Source of the DNA: Rickettsiales bacterium
Lineage (GTDB): Bacteria > Pseudomonadota > Alphaproteobacteria > Rickettsiales > 21-14-0-20-44-7
Assembly: GCA_023301015.1 (NCBI GenBank)
Contig: JALZVI010000287.1
Span: forward strand, 1-8,064
Direction of reading: 5' to 3'
DNA length: 8,064 nucleotides
The notes beneath the pieces are model-generated. The model was not told where the DNA came from. It saw only the letters and a list, made by a program, of their open reading frames with translations, and searched no databases. Below, in pieces: positions 5,982 through 8,064 of this stretch. Numbering within the stretch: the stretch's first letter is position 1; each line of letters begins with the position of its first letter. The position numbers and the translations under genes were made by a program.

Positions 5982-8064
5982 TGTACGTCTCCTTTCACTA
6001 CAAACTCTTCTTCAATTTGCAGGTCGTTACAGCAGGCATTGTCTTCTGCAATTTCTTGCAGCAAGTCGGATGCTGATCGCAACCGTCGCTTGGCTAAACC
6101 CTCATCCTCGCTGGCGGAGGCTTCATAGCTAACGCGAATCACTGCCGCTGATTTATCCATCACTTGAGATAGCTTTTGCAGTTGCGATTTCCACTCGTCT
6201 TTTAGCTCATCCGAACCATCCGCAAATGCTGCCGCACTCATATCAATTCTCACAACCTTATGAATTGCAGCACCGAAGTTGATCTTGGTCATCTTACCTT
6301 TTGTGGCACGAACACTTCTTGGGTTTTCTGTCGTGATACGATATCCAGTTGGCAATGTGCGCTCGTCAACCTTCATCAAGAAGTTACTGCCACGTTCTGC
6401 ATCAGGAATAATCGCACAGGCAATGTGGAACCTGCCATGCTTATCTGTAGTAACTAACAAACCATTCAAGGTAGCCATTTTCACGCCGCCAATACCTTCC
6501 TCGCCTTGGTCTTGATATCCATTTGTATTTGCATCATCAAACACCTTACCGATAATTTCTGAACAATCGAATAGCGGATCAGGGGTAACGCGGACAGTGG
6601 AAGATGCGATGTTTGAAATCACCGTACCGCTGCCTTCTACAAACGCATTATTAGTATACTCACCTGGCTGCACACCTGAGCCAACTACTAGCAATAGCTT
6701 GATGGTTCTGGTTGCACTTGCTGCCAAATCTTGCGGCGACCAAACGGCGATTCTACCAGTCATCACAGGCTCAATCGCCACACCGTCTAGAGTTGCGCTG
6801 CCTTCACGATATTTGAACCCACCAGGAAGTTGATCAACAAAGTCTAGTCCAGTAAATGGCTGCGCTGTCGTGTTTTGAATAGTGATTGTATATGGCACAA
6901 GCTGCCCGATATTCACATTCACCAGCGGGCTAGATTTTGTAACCAAGATGTCACCTGCAACTACAGGATCTAGCGGGATATGGTTGTTCACCACATCAGC
7001 AGAAGTTGCTACGTCAATATTGAACGTGAAGTAATGCTGAGTTGAAGCTTGGTTTGTTCCGTTCAGTCCTGAAGTTGCCGTTGGGCAAGAAGCAGGGTCG
7101 TGTATCGGAGAAGCAAGCGACGGCGCTGTTTCTAAAATATGAATCAGAGCCGGATCTGGCAAGGCAGAAACCGTGGCTGTGTTTGTACAAACAGGGATTA
7201 ATGTTGAAGGTACATTTCTGTAGCCACCTGGGTATGTCGTTACCTCTAGGGTATAATCTCCAACGGGCGCAGTTCCAGTTAGAAGGAATTGATACATTCC
7301 GTCCGCACCAGTAGTGAATGTTGCTGAACCACCGACTAGATCCGTGCTTGGATCAAATCCAGCAGGGCCAGAAATAGTCACCACAGCACCAGCAACTGGC
7401 AACCTTGTTACAGCATCATAAACAACACCAGCAGGATCAAGCGGCAAACTTTGCTCGACGATATTATCACCAGCAAGAAGCGTTAGACTTGGAAGAGTAC
7501 CATCTTTTGATGACAGATCCGCGCCAGCAGGATTACCCGTATTTGTTCCAGATGCATTTGCCTGAGCAGCACCAGTGTCACGCACACCATCAGTTATGGC
7601 AATGCCTTGCTCATTTGTTACAGCGTTACCAAAGATAACCCCATTAACAGGATCTCTAAAGCGCACTTGATATCCCGCACCTGGAGAGATCCCATCAAAG
7701 CTATATGTTCCGTCGGCAGCACTTGTGGTTTGAGCAACTAGCGAACCGTTGAGCAACAGCTCCACCGTCCAATCTGCTTTTCTTACTTCACCTGCATCGA
7801 GAACTCTATCATGGTTGATATCTTCCCAAATCGTCCCGCTCAAATTCGCAGCATCTGAAATTGCCACAGTATCCATTGCTATGTTGTTACCATCAAATTC
7901 AGCTGGCTCTGATCCGCCTGAAATTACGGCTGTGTTCACTAGCAATTGGCCTGCAGTGCCATCAGCAACAGTCACCATAAAGCTAATTGAATTACCAGTA
8001 CTTGCAGCAGAAATCACATCTTCCGTTGTACATGTAACAATGCTTGCGCCAGTAGCGCCAACAC
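5978..8064 (-). CDS. Modular DUF11/SdrD_B-like surface protein, C-terminal 694 residues; 5' end off the right edge
   Basis: The frame stays open to the right edge: fifteen extra codons precede the GTG at 8017, and the sequence there reads as the end of a repeat domain (VTCTTED). No start or signal peptide is therefore visible. Numbering visible residues 1-694, modules in order are: the tail of a DUF11-type repeat (1 to about 68); an SdrD_B/Cna-B-like domain opening GTIWEDINHDRVLDAGE (76-92); a carboxypeptidase-regulatory-like domain (about 212-280, VVYDAVTRLPVAGAVVTISG); a complete DUF11 domain (about 370-493, DILVTKSSPLVNVNIGQLVP); a second SdrD_B-like domain opening with IGKVFDDANTNGYQDQGEEG (504-523); and a C-terminal degenerate OmpA-like domain (about 603-694). 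Both SdrD_B-like domains carry an EF-hand-type Asp/Asn loop, so calcium-stiffened rods are plausible. Such modules usually make extended extracellular stalks. The downstream OmpA/barrel gene overlaps it by four bases, implying an operon and a joint role at the cell envelope. The total length, export route and binding target cannot be seen. An adhesin-like role is inference. Confidence 0.85.
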   Translation of the reverse strand, partial: VGATGASIVTCTTEDVISAASTGNSISFMVTVADGTAGQLLVNTAVISGGSEPAEFDGNNIAMDTVAISDAANLSGTIWEDINHDRVLDAGEVRKADWTVELLLNGSLVAQTTSAADGTYSFDGISPGAGYQVRFRDPVNGVIFGNAVTNEQGIAITDGVRDTGAAQANASGTNTGNPAGADLSSKDGTLPSLTLLAGDNIVEQSLPLDPAGVVYDAVTRLPVAGAVVTISGPAGFDPSTDLVGGSATFTTGADGMYQFLLTGTAPVGDYTLEVTTYPGGYRNVPSTLIPVCTNTATVSALPDPALIHILETAPSLASPIHDPASCPTATSGLNGTNQASTQHYFTFNIDVATSADVVNNHIPLDPVVAGDILVTKSSPLVNVNIGQLVPYTITIQNTTAQPFTGLDFVDQLPGGFKYREGSATLDGVAIEPVMTGRIAVWSPQDLAASATRTIKLLLVVGSGVQPGEYTNNAFVEGSGTVISNIASSTVRVTPDPLFDCSEIIGKVFDDANTNGYQDQGEEGIGGVKMATLNGLLVTTDKHGRFHIACAIIPDAERGSNFLMKVDERTLPTGYRITTENPRSVRATKGKMTKINFGAAIHKVVRIDMSAAAFADGSDELKDEWKSQLQKLSQVMDKSAAVIRVSYEASASEDEGLAKRRLRSASDLLQEIAEDNACCNDLQIEEEFVVKGDVQ
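5988..5995 (-). promoter_or_regulatory. Strong Shine-Dalgarno site for the OmpA/barrel gene
   Basis: On the minus strand AAAGGAGA ends seven bases after its GGAG core from the ATG at 5981-5979, an ideal distance. The site lies inside the last codons of the upstream surface-protein gene, whose TGA (5980-5978) overlaps this ATG as ATGA. The arrangement supports this start codon. It suggests translational coupling helped by independent ribosome binding. Confidence 0.85.

Noticed and set aside
5638..6132. A 164-codon open frame on the + strand
   Set aside because: It lies opposite the start of the OmpA/barrel gene and the end of the stalk gene, both with clear domain motifs. Its translation is low-complexity Ser/Arg-rich with no recognisable motif, so it is an antisense shadow.
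7405..7638. A 77-codon Gln/His-rich open frame on the + strand
   Set aside because: It is antisense to the modular stalk protein, with biased composition and no sign of an independent gene.
5978..8017. GTG at 8017 as the true start of the stalk protein
   Set aside because: The frame continues without a stop to the window edge, the upstream codons read as part of a DUF11-type repeat, and no signal peptide follows the GTG.

Overview
This window looks like chromosomal DNA from a Gram-negative (diderm) bacterium. The main evidence is a very large outer-membrane-type protein with a signal peptide, an OmpA-like peptidoglycan-binding domain and a long Cys-free, probable beta-barrel C-terminus. The protein architectures remind me of alphaproteobacterial genomes and base composition looks moderate by eye, but I cannot fix the taxon from sequence reading alone. 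I see no rRNA, tRNA, transposase, integrase, CRISPR or phage gene.

Layout, left to right. (1) Positions 1-256, + strand: the C-terminal end of an unrecognised reading frame that enters from the left edge. (2) Positions 327-1775, + strand: a complete selO (ydiU) gene encoding a pseudokinase-fold protein AMP-transferase. Its catalytic residues are intact and its C-terminal redox Cys is present, but the usual Cys partner is changed. (3) Positions 1776-1826: a 51-base gap between convergent genes, with no convincing terminator. (4) Positions 1827-5981, - strand: a 1384-residue exported protein with an OmpA-like domain, Ig-like segments, an acidic linker and a barrel-like region of about 900 residues. 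(5) Positions 5978-8064, - strand: the C-terminal 694 residues of a modular surface-type protein with DUF11, SdrD_B-like and carboxypeptidase-regulatory-like modules, ending in a degenerate OmpA-like domain. Its 5' part lies beyond the right edge.

The two minus-strand genes form a tight unit. The stop of the surface protein overlaps the start of the barrel protein in an ATGA arrangement, and a strong Shine-Dalgarno sequence sits just upstream. The natural reading is a co-produced pair: a long extracytoplasmic stalk or adhesin-like protein, and an outer-membrane partner that anchors to peptidoglycan and could anchor or export the stalk. This pair is the best candidate here for an uncharacterised system. 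The partnership is inference from gene order and domain content. selO is convergent with the pair and has no evident functional link to it.
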